DNA from: Salegentibacter salegens
GTDB taxonomy: Bacteria > Bacteroidota > Bacteroidia > Flavobacteriales > Flavobacteriaceae
Length of the DNA: 64,000 bases
NCBI RefSeq assembly: GCF_900142975.1
Contig: NZ_LT670848.1
Location: 2,790,001 to 2,854,000, forward strand
Reading direction: 5' to 3'
The notes below the pieces were generated by a model, which saw only the letters and a program-made list of their open reading frames with translations, did not search any database and was not told the DNA's origin. The position numbers were made by a program, and so were the translations under genes. Below, piece by piece: positions 1 to 8,713 of this stretch (positions within the stretch are counted from its first letter, which is position 1; every line of letters begins with the position of its first letter).

Positions 1-1654
1 TGTATACCTTCAGGATAAAGGCGGTAATGAAAACTATCACGTGTTTGGGGTAGATGTTACTGGCGAAAACGACAAGGAACTTACACCTTTTGAGGGCGTA
101 AGGGTTAATATAATAGAATCTTTAAAAGAAGACGAAGACCACGTGATTGTGCAGATGAATAAGGACAATGTACAACAGGAAGAGCCGTATCGTCTTAATA
201 TAAATACGGGCGAGGTTACCAAATTGTACACGGTACAAGCAGGTGACCCACCGGTTGCTGGGTACAATTTTGATCGTAAAGGCAACTTGCGAGCTATTAC
301 AAGAATTGTAGATGGTGTAAATACAGAACTGCTCTATGAGATTGACGGCGAATTCAAGCGGGTAAAACTTACCGAGTTTGGTGATACTTTTGGGATTTCT
401 TCTTTTAACCCGAATTCCGAAAATCCTGACGATGCTTATGTGGTTTCTAATCTGGAAGACGATAAAATAGAGATCCAACTTTACGATTTAAAGAAGGACA
501 AAAAGATAAAAACTGTTTTCAGTAATGATACTTTTGATGTTTCGGGTATCTCGCTTTCCAGAAAACGAAATTATGAAATAGATTATTTTAGCTATACAGG
601 AGAAAAAACAGTGGTTGTTCCGGTAAGTGACACTTATAAGAAAATCTATAAACGCTTACAAAAAGAATTTGGCGATAAGCAGTTTTTCACTGTTGGAAAA
701 ACCGATGATGAATCGCAATATATGGTTGCGGTCACCAGCGATAAAATTGTTGGCGAATATTATCTATACGATGTAGAGAAAGATAGCGTGACCTTATTAT
801 ATAAATTGTTGCCACAGTTAAAAGCTGAAGATATGGCAAGCATGAAGCCTATTAGCTTTACAAGTCGGGATGGGTTAACGCTTCATGGATATATTACACT
901 ACCAGATAACTACAAAAAAGGTACACGTGTACCTTTGATTGTAAATCCGCACGGCGGTCCGCAAGGAATTCGTGATAGCTGGGGTTTTAACCCAGAAGCA
1001 CAATTATTTGCAAGTCGTGGATATGCAACTTTACACGTTAATTTCAGGATTTCTGGGGGTTATGGCAAGAAGTTTTTAAAAGCCGGATTTGGACAAATAG
1101 GCCGTAAAGCAATGGACGATGTAGAAGACGGGATAGATTATGTGGTAGAACAAGGTTGGGTAGACAAAGACCGGGTGGCGATTTATGGCGGTAGTCACGG
1201 TGGTTATGCCGTATTACGTGGAATGACAAAAACACCCGATAAATATGCTTGTGGGGTGGACTATGTGGGTGTAAGTAACTTACACACCTTTATGGAAACT
1301 ATTCCACCCTACTGGGAAAAATACCGCGAGTTATTGTATAAAATATGGTACAATCCAGGTAATCCGGAAGAAAAAGAAATTATGGACGAAATTTCTCCGG
1401 CATTGCACGTAGATAAAATAAAGAATCCGTTGTTAGTGGTACAGGGAGCCAACGATCCTCGCGTAAATATAAACGAGGCTGATCAAATTGTGGAAACTCT
1501 TAGAGAAAAAGGTGTGGAGGTTCCCTATATGGTAAAATATGATGAAGGGCATGGCTTCGGTAAAGAAGAGAACCGATTGGACCTTTATAAAGTTATGATG
1601 GGCTTTTTTGCAGAACATCTTAAAGTAGAACAAGCAGAGCCGGTTAAAGGCTAG
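1..1654 (+). CDS. S9 family prolyl oligopeptidase, 5' end outside window
   Basis: This is the C-terminal part of a serine peptidase of the prolyl oligopeptidase family (S9), which cleaves short peptides, probably in the periplasm. The frame is open from base 2, and the first residues (YLQDKGGNENYHVFGVDV) are beta-propeller sequence, so the GTG at 41 is not the start and the gene begins upstream. The last ~260 residues are the alpha/beta-hydrolase domain. The nucleophile Ser is in GGSHGG (codon 1193-1195), the Asp in QGANDPR (1454-1456), and the His in DEGHGFG (1550-1552). It stands alone here and ends in a hairpin shared with the convergent HD gene. The family is certain; substrate and signal peptide cannot be seen. 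Confidence 0.93.
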   Translation, partial: VYLQDKGGNENYHVFGVDVTGENDKELTPFEGVRVNIIESLKEDEDHVIVQMNKDNVQQEEPYRLNINTGEVTKLYTVQAGDPPVAGYNFDRKGNLRAITRIVDGVNTELLYEIDGEFKRVKLTEFGDTFGISSFNPNSENPDDAYVVSNLEDDKIEIQLYDLKKDKKIKTVFSNDTFDVSGISLSRKRNYEIDYFSYTGEKTVVVPVSDTYKKIYKRLQKEFGDKQFFTVGKTDDESQYMVAVTSDKIVGEYYLYDVEKDSVTLLYKLLPQLKAEDMASMKPISFTSRDGLTLHGYITLPDNYKKGTRVPLIVNPHGGPQGIRDSWGFNPEAQLFASRGYATLHVNFRISGGYGKKFLKAGFGQIGRKAMDDVEDGIDYVVEQGWVDKDRVAIYGGSHGGYAVLRGMTKTPDKYACGVDYVGVSNLHTFMETIPPYWEKYRELLYKIWYNPGNPEEKEIMDEISPALHVDKIKNPLLVVQGANDPRVNINEADQIVETLREKGVEVPYMVKYDEGHGFGKEENRLDLYKVMMGFFAEHLKVEQAEPVKG

Positions 1655-1674
1655 CTATTCGTACAATTAAATTA

Positions 1675-1709
1675 AAAGGCCGGTGCAATTTGCACTGGCC
1701 TTTATTATT
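1675..1709. terminator. Bidirectional hairpin terminator
   Basis: Arms AAAGGCCGGTGCAA (1675-1688) and TTGCACTGGCCTTT (1690-1703) pair with one mismatch, and runs of A and T flank them. The hairpin lies between the S9 peptidase and the convergent HD-domain gene and can serve both. Confidence 0.8.
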
Positions 1710-2358
1710 TTGAGCCTTCCCACTCTGCATAAAACTGCTCCAGGTAAAGCTCCATAAATTCGTGTCGCTTTTGGGCAATTTCACGTCCTGTCTTAGTATT
1801 CATTCGGTCTTTTAATAAAAGCAGTTTTTCGTAAAAATGATTAATGGTTGGCGCAGTAGAAGCTTTATATTCTTCTTTGCTCATATTAAGATCGGGTGAA
1901 ATTTCGGGATTATAAAGGGCCCGGCCTTTAAATCCGCCGTAATTAAAAGTGCGGGCAATTCCTATGGCGCCCAGTGCATCTAATCTGTCGGCATCCTGTA
2001 TAATTTCCAGCTCTGGAGAATTAAATTCCTGCTGAATATTTCCGCCTTTAAAAGATACGTTTTCAATAATTTTCACCACGTGATTAATAATTTCAGGGGA
2101 AGCACGTTGTTCGTGAAGAAATTCTAAAGCAACTTTAGGTCCCAGGCTTTCGTCGCCATTATGGAATTTAGAATCGGCAATGTCGTGTAAAAGCGCCCCG
2201 AGTTCAACTATAAAAAGATCGGCATCTTCATTTTTGGCAATAAGTTTTGCATTATTCCAAACTCGTTGAATATGAAACCAGTCGTGACCGCCTTCAGCAT
2301 TTTTAAGGGTTTTTTTTACAAAGGTTTTTGTGTTTTTTAAAATCTGGGGTTTATTCAT
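1705..2358 (-). CDS. HD-domain phosphohydrolase
   Basis: This is an HD-superfamily metal-dependent phosphohydrolase of about 217 aa, of the YedJ/YpgQ type. Metal ligands are visible: the early His of GGHDWFHIQRV, the HD pair in LLHDIADSKF, and the Asp in IQDADRLDALGAIG. The substrate is unknown; relatives act on nucleotides or phosphate monoesters in the cytoplasm. The frame is open to 2388, but that extension would be coded by a 31-bp palindrome, so I place the start at the ATG at 2356-2358 (MNKPQIL). It is transcribed in the same direction as the acyltransferase gene upstream, separated by the palindrome. Confidence 0.85.
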   Translation of the reverse strand: MNKPQILKNTKTFVKKTLKNAEGGHDWFHIQRVWNNAKLIAKNEDADLFIVELGALLHDIADSKFHNGDESLGPKVALEFLHEQRASPEIINHVVKIIENVSFKGGNIQQEFNSPELEIIQDADRLDALGAIGIARTFNYGGFKGRALYNPEISPDLNMSKEEYKASTAPTINHFYEKLLLLKDRMNTKTGREIAQKRHEFMELYLEQFYAEWEGSK

Positions 2359-2370
2359 ATAGTGAAAATA

Positions 2371-2401
2371 AACCTCACAGGTTTTCAAAACCTGTGAGGT
2401 T
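2371..2401. repeat. Perfect 15-bp inverted repeat (likely terminator or REP-like element)
   Basis: Arms AACCTCACAGGTTTT and AAAACCTGTGAGGTT surround a single C, giving a 31-bp perfect palindrome. It lies between the acyltransferase stop (2411) and the HD-gene start (2358). It could end acyltransferase transcription or be a copy of an intergenic palindromic repeat. Confidence 0.85.
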
Positions 2402-2410
2402 TCATATTTA

Positions 2411-3142
2411 TTATTTAATATTAGTAATTATAGTTCGTTCTACTTTTGCGACCAAACCTTCAGGATCATCTGAAGCCACAGCAATGGGTTCGTGCACTTT
2501 CACTTTAATATGAACGCCGGGTTCCATTGGGAAATTACCGTGTTTAAAGAGTTTCCAGGAATTATTAATGGTTATTGGCACTATTAAAGCTTCTGGCATT
2601 TGTTTAAAAAGCATTTGCATTCCGCTTACGGCAAACTTTTTTGGCGCACCGGTTCGGCTGCGGGTTCCCTCAGGAAAAATTACGGCAGAACGGTTCGTTT
2701 TGTTGAGGTATTTGGCAAATTTCACCATTTTAATAAGCGATTCCCTTGGATTTTTTCGGTCTATTAAAACCGAACCACCATGGCGTAAATTAAAAGAAAT
2801 ACTCGGAATTCCTTTTCCTAATTCTTTCTTACTTACAAATTTTGGGTGGTGTTTTCTTAAATACCAGATTATTGGTGGGATGTCATACATTCCCTGGTGG
2901 TTGGCTACAAAAATACAGGGTTTTTCTATGGGAATCGTGTGAGGATTCTCAATATGAAAACGGGTGCCTAAAATATTTAGACAGCGCATTAAAAATAAAT
3001 TAAAAATATCTACACTTTTTTTATGCGGCTGGTAGCCACCAAGTTTTAGACACAGCCATTGAATTGGATGAAAAACCAGTAGATTTAAAAAAAAGAAAAA
3101 ATAGAATAAAACCGATAAGGGGTATGAAAGTATTTTTTTCAT
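2411..3142 (-). CDS. plsC: 1-acyl-sn-glycerol-3-phosphate acyltransferase
   Basis: PlsC-family acyltransferase, which acylates lysophosphatidic acid to phosphatidic acid in membrane phospholipid synthesis. An N-terminal hydrophobic segment (about residues 8-27) anchors it in the inner membrane. The catalytic HX4D motif is NHQGMYD (His ~82, Asp ~87). The substrate-binding block FPEGTRSR lies near residue 158, and PITINNSW follows. The length (~243 aa) is normal. The frame also offers a GTG one codon earlier at 3145, but ATG at 3140-3142 (MKKILSYPL) is the better start. The family call is firm; the exact acyl donor is not. Confidence 0.9.
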   Translation of the reverse strand: MKKILSYPLSVLFYFFFFLNLLVFHPIQWLCLKLGGYQPHKKSVDIFNLFLMRCLNILGTRFHIENPHTIPIEKPCIFVANHQGMYDIPPIIWYLRKHHPKFVSKKELGKGIPSISFNLRHGGSVLIDRKNPRESLIKMVKFAKYLNKTNRSAVIFPEGTRSRTGAPKKFAVSGMQMLFKQMPEALIVPITINNSWKLFKHGNFPMEPGVHIKVKVHEPIAVASDDPEGLVAKVERTIITNIK

Positions 3143-3215
3143 CACTTAGATTATGCGGCTAAATTAAGTATTTAAGCCGTAAACCTACAAATACAACTTT
3201 GGGAATTGGAAATAA

Positions 3216-3338
3216 AAATGGCTGGTTGAAAAGTCTTGTTTCGTCAAGCTGAACTTGTTTTAGCTTCTAAGTTGATTTGAAACTAGATCCTGAAACAAGT
3301 TCAGGATGACAATTACAAAAACCTTCAACCAGCCATTT
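3216..3338. repeat. Nested inverted repeat, MITE-like intergenic element
   Basis: The outer arms AAATGGCTGGTTGAA (3216-3230) and TTCAACCAGCCATTT (3324-3338) are perfect 15-bp inverted copies. Inside them, CTGAACTTGTTT (3249-3260) and AAACAAGTTCAG (3293-3304) form a second pair, with extra matches around GTCA/TGAC. The unit of about 123 bp fills the gap between plsC and the bacilliredoxin gene and has no coding potential. It could fold into a long double hairpin or be a non-autonomous mobile repeat. Confidence 0.7.
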
Positions 3339-3363
3339 AATAAATTATACTAGCTGTTGCTGC

Positions 3364-3774
3364 TTAGCAGAACTCGTTATAAGCGCCGGTAAGGTTTTCA
3401 GCAATCATTTCTGCTGGGCGACCTTCAATGTGGTGACGCTCTAACATGTGTACTAACTCACCATCTTTAAAAAGTGCCATAGAAGGCGAAGATGGAGGAA
3501 AAGGAACCATTAAACTACGTGCTTTATCTGTAGCTTCTTTATCTACACCTGCGAAAACAGTCACTAAGTTATCTGGTTTTTTTGCATTCTGTAAAGAGAT
3601 TCTGGCGCCTGGTCTTGCATTGGCGGCAGCACATCCACAAACCGAATTTACCACTACAAGGGTAGTTCCTTCTTTCTTCATTGCGTTCTCTACATCTTCT
3701 ACACTGTGTAATTCTTCAAAACCAATGCTGGTAAGGTCTTCGCGCATAGGTTTTACTAAATCTGCTGGATACAT
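3364..3774 (-). CDS. BrxA/BrxB family bacilliredoxin
   Basis: This 136-aa cytoplasmic thioredoxin-fold protein belongs to the YphP/YqiW (BrxA/BrxB) family. The CGC redox motif is NSVCGCAAA (Cys46, Cys48), followed by the conserved ARPG. Family members remove bacillithiol from oxidised proteins; in Bacteroidetes they are common as general disulfide reductases. The ATG at 3774 is preceded by a clear Bacteroidetes -7 box on the minus strand (3810-3817). It is monocistronic as far as can be seen. Confidence 0.92.
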   Translation of the reverse strand: MYPADLVKPMREDLTSIGFEELHSVEDVENAMKKEGTTLVVVNSVCGCAAANARPGARISLQNAKKPDNLVTVFAGVDKEATDKARSLMVPFPPSSPSMALFKDGELVHMLERHHIEGRPAEMIAENLTGAYNEFC

Positions 3775-3809
3775 ATATTTTGTTTTTTGTATTAAACTTG
3801 AGTAAGTGA

Positions 3810-3817
3810 CAAAGATA
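3810..3817 (-). promoter_or_regulatory. -7 box TATCTTTG for the bacilliredoxin gene
   Basis: The minus strand reads TATCTTTG, matching the Bacteroidetes sigma-A -7 consensus TAnnTTTG, 36 bases before the start codon. Confidence 0.6.
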
Positions 3818-3961
3818 CCAAATTAACTTCAGCTGCCCATATTTCAATTAATTATGTGCTAATAAGTTAAATTGATTAAGCTAAGGTAGTTCGTTGTTGC
3901 AGCTCACTTAGATTTTAGATAAGGCTTTAAGCAAATAAATCTCATTTAATGAGTAAAATGG

Positions 3962-3969
3962 TATCTTTG
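3962..3969 (+). promoter_or_regulatory. -7 box TATCTTTG for the TerB/DnaJ gene
   Basis: TATCTTTG matches TAnnTTTG and lies 23 bases before the ATG at 3992, giving a short leader. Confidence 0.6.
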
Positions 3970-3991
3970 CGGCTTATTTAAAATTTTCTTC

Positions 3992-4726
3992 ATGTTTAAA
4001 TGGATTGCAGCCGTGATTGGCTATATGTATTTCCGGTTTCCCGGAGCCATTTTAGGTTTTATAATAGGAACATTAATAGATAACTGGACCAAAGGTAGTG
4101 GTGCAGCATTTAAGCAAATGTTCGGGCAGGAGGAACAAAAGGTTTCGCCCGGTGATTTTGAACTAAATTTACTTTCGTTGTGTTCCCTGGTGATTAAAGC
4201 CGATGGGCAGGTTTCGCAGTCTGAAATGGATTATGTGCGCTCTTATTTTGTGCAAGCCTACGGAAAAGAACGCGCCAATGCTACTTTTAGAACTTTCAAT
4301 GAATTAATTAAAAACCGTGAAATTTCGGCTTCAAGAATTTCACAATATTTGGCTGCCAGAACAAAGTATCCTGCACGTTTGCAAATTATTCACTTTCTCT
4401 TCGGAATTGCACAAGCCGATGGGCGCGTAAGTGAAGCTGAAGCTCGCGTTATCCAGGAAATTGCCGGTTATCTTAGAATTGGCCGAATGGATTTTGAAAG
4501 CCTAAAGGCAATGTTCTTTAAATCTGCCGATAATGCGTATAAAATCCTTGAAATCGAAAAAACGGCTACAGATGCTGAGGTGAAAAAGGCTTATAGAAAT
4601 ATGGTGAAAAAATATCACCCCGATAAATTAGGCCATATGGACGAAGCTTATAGAAAAGGCGCTCGAGAAAAATTCAACAAGGTGCAGGAAGCTTACGACC
4701 AAATTCAAAAGGAACGTGGACTTTAG
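3992..4726 (+). CDS. TerB-like / DnaJ-domain protein (DjlA-like)
   Basis: The 244-aa protein has three parts. A short hydrophobic, glycine-containing N-terminus (MFKWIAAVIGYMYFRFPGAI) probably attaches it to the membrane. A TerB-like helical domain (about residues 55-165) carries two acidic repeats of the form IKADGQVSQSE and AQADGRVSEAE. A C-terminal J-domain (about 180-244) has the HPD tripeptide in KKYHPDKLGHM. This is the DjlA plan: the J-domain stimulates DnaK ATPase, and TerB modules are linked with metal or stress sensing. Its stop overlaps the convergent TonB-receptor stop by a few bases. The client is unknown. Confidence 0.85.
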   Translation: MFKWIAAVIGYMYFRFPGAILGFIIGTLIDNWTKGSGAAFKQMFGQEEQKVSPGDFELNLLSLCSLVIKADGQVSQSEMDYVRSYFVQAYGKERANATFRTFNELIKNREISASRISQYLAARTKYPARLQIIHFLFGIAQADGRVSEAEARVIQEIAGYLRIGRMDFESLKAMFFKSADNAYKILEIEKTATDAEVKKAYRNMVKKYHPDKLGHMDEAYRKGAREKFNKVQEAYDQIQKERGL

Positions 4727-6993
4727 AAATTATATTTCAAATTCAGCATGAAATTTCTGCCGGGACTATTTACATTAAACGCTCTTAAAATTGACATATG
4801 GTCTACATAGTTTTTATTTAAGGCGTTATAAACTGTGATCCCCGATTCCAGCTGATTGTTTCCTAAATTGAATTTCTTACTCAACCCCAAATTAAGCAAT
4901 TTATAACCCGCAGTAGTTTCTTCGTTAAGACCAGCCCTATTTTGGTTACTTATCAATCTTAATTTTGAAAAAGTATAAAGTGACCTATCATTTAAACCGA
5001 AATATCCAACTTGCAGGTTAAAATTATCTGGCGGGATAAAACTCAAATTCCGCTCGTTTTTTATATCCCAGGCTCTAACAATGGCTCCGGAAAGTTTGGT
5101 TTCCAATCTTTGCTGGTTTAACCAGCTATGTTTCAGCTCAAATTCAAAACCATATAGATCGGCATCGGTTTGCAGGTAAGACCAAACTTCCAGGTTTCCA
5201 TCTGGCAATGTTTCATCGGTAGCGGTGAAGTAAATATAATTGTTTACCCGACTACCAAATGCTGAAAAAGTGCCTTCAAATCTTTTATTTCGGTAAGTAT
5301 AGCTGGCATCAACCTGTAAACTTTGTTCCCTGCCAAACTGGTCGTTTCCTTTTTCAAAGCGGCTGGTACCAGGATGTGGGCCGTTAGAAAATAATTCAGC
5401 CAGATCTGGAGCCCTAAAACCGGTAGAGAAATTCAGTTTTAATTGATTTCTGGTGTTAAATTTTTTAGTGGCTCCAATAGAGCCGGTAAACCCGTTAAAG
5501 GTTCTCATAAGTTTTCGATTTTCAGGATTTCCGGGGAGTATAAATTCGTCGGCAATTAGTTCTTCCGAACTGGCGTCTGCGGTAACATTTCTATAATCGT
5601 AGCGCAGGGCACCTTGCAAATACCAGGATTCAATATCTAAGCTTGCCAAATAATAAAATCCGTTTTCAATAACGTCGGCATCGGGAATTAAAAATTCCTG
5701 CGAATTTTTAATGTTCTGGGTTTTTACAAAACTTCCCTGGGTTCCTAAGCTGTGCTTTATTTTTCCGTTAGGAAAACTTATTCGGGCATTATAAAAACTA
5801 TGGTTTTGTTGTAAACCAAGGTCTACGAGGTCAAAATTTTCCTCCACTTCCTTTCGATTATTGGAGTGGTGCGAAAGGTGTAAAGAAGTTTCAAATTTCT
5901 CGTGTTTGGTAGTTTGATTATAGGAAAGTAAATAGTCTTTTACCTCTTGAAAGGGCAATTGCATTTCCCTGTCGTTCCTTGTGGTGGCGAGACTTTGGGA
6001 ATCCTGCATTTCTTCATCCAGAATAATTCCTAAATTCTGGTCATTAAAAGAAAATGATAATTTATTCTGAAAGTTTTCCTTTTCAATTCCGGTGTGTAAT
6101 CTTAGTGTATTTGTATTAAACCGGCTGTTTCCAATTACTCTTCCATTCCCGTTTTTATAATCGGCGTGATTTTCAAAAGCAAGATCGGTAGCGATAAAAA
6201 TCCCATTTTCAAAAGATTTTCCTGCGGAAGCATAAGTTCGAATTCCGTTGGAAACGCTATTAAAAGTAGTACCAATATTTCCCGATATTTTGGTGGATTT
6301 TTTATAAAATTCATCATCCTGGGTAAGTAGAACTCCGCCCAAAGCACCGGAACCATATAAAACTGAAGCCGGCCCTTTAATAACTTCTACTTTTTTAATA
6401 CCAAGGTCATTAATTCCCAGGCCGTGATCTGCACCCCATTGATGATTTTCAAGTTTATTGCCCTGGTAAATAGTAACTACCCTGGAGAAACCAAGTCCGC
6501 GAATAAAAGGTTTTACAATGCCCTGGCCGAATTCTGCTCCATAAACCCCCGGAACTTGCCGTAAACTACCCATCATCCCGTTAGGGTTTCCTTTGTTTTC
6601 TATACCCTGCATACTAATGCTCGAAACATTATAAGGAGTGCGCCGTGTAAGTCCGGTTTGGGTGTCTACAATAAGCACTTCATCAAGTTCTGAAGAAGAT
6701 TTTTCGAGCTCGAAATTCTGGGTGGTACTTTGCGCTTCAGCAATAAAAACTTCCTGTGTAAATTTTTTATACCCAATTGCGCTAACCTGAATTATGTGAT
6801 TTCCTGAGGGAATATTCTTCAATAGAAAAACTCCATTTCCCTTAGCCGTGGTGCCAAGGTTTAAATTTTCTACATAAATATTTGCAAATGCAACAGGGTT
6901 TTCTTCAGAAGTGATTTTTCCTGAAAGTTTGCCTGTTTGGGCAAAACCCAGGAATGTGTAGAATATAGAAATTACCATCGCTAATGTTTTCAT
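4723..6993 (-). CDS. TonB-dependent receptor (metal, siderophore or heme type)
   Basis: A 756-aa outer-membrane TonB-dependent receptor. A signal peptide (MKTLAMVISIFYTFLGFAQ) is followed by a carboxypeptidase-like regulatory domain (residues ~20-105, GKLSGKITSEENPVAFANI). A plug with SSISMQGIENKGNPNGMMG and IRGLGFSRV comes next, then a 22-strand-type barrel ending in the aromatic C-terminus NFMLNLKYNF. It is smaller than the SusC proteins of this window and has no SusD partner. Its neighbours (DtxR-type regulator, ZIP transporter, FeoAB) and the palindrome at 7025-7040 suggest metal-controlled uptake of iron, heme or manganese. The ligand itself cannot be read. Confidence 0.9.
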   Translation of the reverse strand: MKTLAMVISIFYTFLGFAQTGKLSGKITSEENPVAFANIYVENLNLGTTAKGNGVFLLKNIPSGNHIIQVSAIGYKKFTQEVFIAEAQSTTQNFELEKSSSELDEVLIVDTQTGLTRRTPYNVSSISMQGIENKGNPNGMMGSLRQVPGVYGAEFGQGIVKPFIRGLGFSRVVTIYQGNKLENHQWGADHGLGINDLGIKKVEVIKGPASVLYGSGALGGVLLTQDDEFYKKSTKISGNIGTTFNSVSNGIRTYASAGKSFENGIFIATDLAFENHADYKNGNGRVIGNSRFNTNTLRLHTGIEKENFQNKLSFSFNDQNLGIILDEEMQDSQSLATTRNDREMQLPFQEVKDYLLSYNQTTKHEKFETSLHLSHHSNNRKEVEENFDLVDLGLQQNHSFYNARISFPNGKIKHSLGTQGSFVKTQNIKNSQEFLIPDADVIENGFYYLASLDIESWYLQGALRYDYRNVTADASSEELIADEFILPGNPENRKLMRTFNGFTGSIGATKKFNTRNQLKLNFSTGFRAPDLAELFSNGPHPGTSRFEKGNDQFGREQSLQVDASYTYRNKRFEGTFSAFGSRVNNYIYFTATDETLPDGNLEVWSYLQTDADLYGFEFELKHSWLNQQRLETKLSGAIVRAWDIKNERNLSFIPPDNFNLQVGYFGLNDRSLYTFSKLRLISNQNRAGLNEETTAGYKLLNLGLSKKFNLGNNQLESGITVYNALNKNYVDHMSILRAFNVNSPGRNFMLNLKYNF

Positions 6994-7024
6994 TTTCTTA
7001 TTTTTGTCAAAACTATAAAATAAA

Positions 7025-7040
7025 TTTAGATAAGTCTAAA
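7025..7040. promoter_or_regulatory. Palindrome TTTAGA-n4-TCTAAA, candidate DtxR-family operator
   Basis: TTTAGATAAGTCTAAA is an inverted repeat in the space between the TonB receptor (start 6993) and the divergent DtxR-type regulator gene (start 7184). Its size and symmetry fit metal-dependent DtxR/MntR operators. A similar half-palindrome lies before feoA (11689-11705). The assignment is inference. Confidence 0.5.
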
Positions 7041-7088
7041 AATAGGTTTTTAATTTTAAAAATGTATTTTTGGAAAACGTAAATTATG

Positions 7089-7177
7089 TTGGAGCTAGCT
7101 CACGAGGTATAAACAGGGGACAATTTTTATTTCGAGATAAGCCTTGGAGCATTTAAATCTCGATTATCAAGTAAATT
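7089..7177 (+). repeat. Dispersed repeat, copy 1 (upstream of the dtxR-type gene)
   Basis: The stretch contains GCTCACGAGGTAT, then TTCGAGATAAGCC, GGAGCATTTAAAT and CTCGATTATCAAG followed by TAAATT. Related copies occur at 12455-12516 (minus), 32800-32915 (plus) and, in part, 36221-36241 (minus). The 3' end of this copy lies 6 bases before the ATG at 7184, so it forms the 5' leader of the regulator gene. Confidence 0.65.
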
Positions 7178-7183
7178 AGAAGT

Positions 7184-7840
7184 ATGTTTAGTTTTTCAGA
7201 AGAAAATTATTTAAAAGCAATTTTTCATTTAGAACGAAAATACCAGGCTGGTGTTAGTACCAATGCCCTGGCCGAAGAAATGGAAACCAAAGCTTCATCG
7301 GTTACTGATATGATTAAAAAATTATCGGAAAAAGAACTGGTGATTTACAAAAAGTACCAGGGAGTAAAACTCAGTGAATTGGGAAAGAAAACCGCCATAG
7401 AAGTAATTAGAAAGCATAGGCTATGGGAATATTTTTTGGTAGAAAAGCTTAATTTTAATTGGGATGAAGTACACGATATAGCCGAGCAGCTGGAACATAT
7501 TAAATCTGAAAAACTTACCCAGGAATTAGATAAATTTCTGGGGTTTCCTAAACGTGACCCTCATGGCGATCCAATCCCTGATGCTGAAGGAAACTTTAGT
7601 GTAGCTAATAAAATGCTACTTTCTGAATTAGGAAAAGCAGAAAAAGGTATTTGCGTGGGAGTAAAAGATTCATCATCAGATTTTCTTAGGTTTTTAGATA
7701 AGAATAATATCTCACTTGGGAAGGAGATCAAAGTCCTGGAAAAGGAAGCTTTTGATGGGTCTATGCTAATTATAATAGAAGAAAGACAATTAAGAATTTC
7801 GCAATTAATATCAAATAATCTTTACATAAAAACACAGTAA
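7184..7840 (+). CDS. DtxR/MntR-family metal-dependent transcriptional regulator
   Basis: A 218-aa repressor of the iron- or manganese-dependent DtxR family. The N-terminal winged helix (about 1-65) contains ALAEEMETKASSVTDMIKKL as recognition region. The metal-binding and dimerisation domain (about 66-145) has HRLWEYFLVEKL and HDIAEQLEHI, where His and Glu ligands are expected. The C-terminus (about 150-218) is an SH3-like FeoA domain. The gene ends 3 bases before the ZIP transporter ATG, so the two form an operon, opposite the TonB receptor. It probably controls these genes and perhaps feoAB through the TTTAGA palindromes. Confidence 0.92.
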   Translation: MFSFSEENYLKAIFHLERKYQAGVSTNALAEEMETKASSVTDMIKKLSEKELVIYKKYQGVKLSELGKKTAIEVIRKHRLWEYFLVEKLNFNWDEVHDIAEQLEHIKSEKLTQELDKFLGFPKRDPHGDPIPDAEGNFSVANKMLLSELGKAEKGICVGVKDSSSDFLRFLDKNNISLGKEIKVLEKEAFDGSMLIIIEERQLRISQLISNNLYIKTQ

Positions 7841-7843
7841 TAA

Positions 7844-8665
7844 ATGGAAGATTTAATCGCTTATTTTGAGCAATTAGACCCGGTAATGGCAGCATTACAG
7901 GCTACAATTTTCACCTGGTTACTTACCGCAGCCGGAGCTTCCCTGGTTTTTCTTTTCAAAAATATGGACAGAAAATTGTTTGACGGAATGCTTGGATTTA
8001 CCGGTGGCGTTATGGTAGCTGCCAGTTTTTGGAGTTTATTGGCACCTGGAATAGAAATGAGCCCCGGAGAAGGTTTTGAAAAAACAGTGCCACCACTTGT
8101 GGGGTTTGGATTGGGTGCACTTTTTCTGTTTGGTCTCGATAAAATATTGCCTCACCTGCACGTGAATTTTAAGATGAGTGAAAAAGAAGGAATTAAAACA
8201 CCCTGGCATAAATCTATACTCCTTACCCTGGCAATTACTTTGCATAATATTCCCGAAGGTTTAGCGGTAGGCGTGCTTTTTGGTGCTGCTGGCGCCGGAC
8301 TGGAAGGTGCCAGTATTGGTGGTGCGGTGGCTCTTGCTATAGGAATTGGTTTACAAAACTTTCCTGAAGGTTTTGCGGTTGCCATGCCACTGCGCGGACA
8401 GGGAATGAGCCGTTGGAAAAGTTTTAATTTTGGTCAACTTTCGGCTATTGTAGAGCCTTTTGCTGCGGTACTTGGTGCCTGGGCAGTGATGACATTTGAG
8501 CCTATTTTGCCCTATGCACTTTCTTTTGCTGCCGGCGCGATGATCTTTGTGGTAGTAGAAGAGGTAGTGCCGGAATCTCAAAAAGGAAATTTCACCGATA
8601 TTGCAACCATGGGTTTTATTTTAGGTTTTATGGTAATGATGACACTTGACGTTGGTTTGGCATAA
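7844..8665 (+). CDS. ZIP-family metal transporter (ZupT-like)
   Basis: A 273-aa inner-membrane transporter of the ZIP family, moving Zn, Fe or Mn into the cytoplasm. About eight hydrophobic helices can be seen. The metal path motifs are HNIPEGLAVGV (helix 4) and QNFPEGFAVAMPL (helix 5), with VVEEVVPE in a later helix. It starts 3 bases after the DtxR-type regulator, implying translational coupling and metal-dependent control. Substrate choice between Mn, Fe and Zn is not decided by sequence; the regulator and the FeoAB neighbourhood favour Mn or Fe. Confidence 0.9.
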   Translation: MEDLIAYFEQLDPVMAALQATIFTWLLTAAGASLVFLFKNMDRKLFDGMLGFTGGVMVAASFWSLLAPGIEMSPGEGFEKTVPPLVGFGLGALFLFGLDKILPHLHVNFKMSEKEGIKTPWHKSILLTLAITLHNIPEGLAVGVLFGAAGAGLEGASIGGAVALAIGIGLQNFPEGFAVAMPLRGQGMSRWKSFNFGQLSAIVEPFAAVLGAWAVMTFEPILPYALSFAAGAMIFVVVEEVVPESQKGNFTDIATMGFILGFMVMMTLDVGLA

Positions 8666-8713
8666 AATTTTGCAACATTTAGCTTGTGGCACAGTCTTTA
8701 CTAGTAAAGAGAT

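Noticed and set aside
122..478. 118-codon minus-strand frame
   Set aside because: Antisense to the S9 peptidase propeller; no family features.
2359..2388. Upstream start for the HD-domain gene
   Set aside because: These codons fall in a perfect palindrome; ATG 2358 gives the normal N-terminus.
2568..2942. 124-codon plus-strand frame
   Set aside because: Antisense to plsC, which has the HX4D and FPEGTRS motifs.
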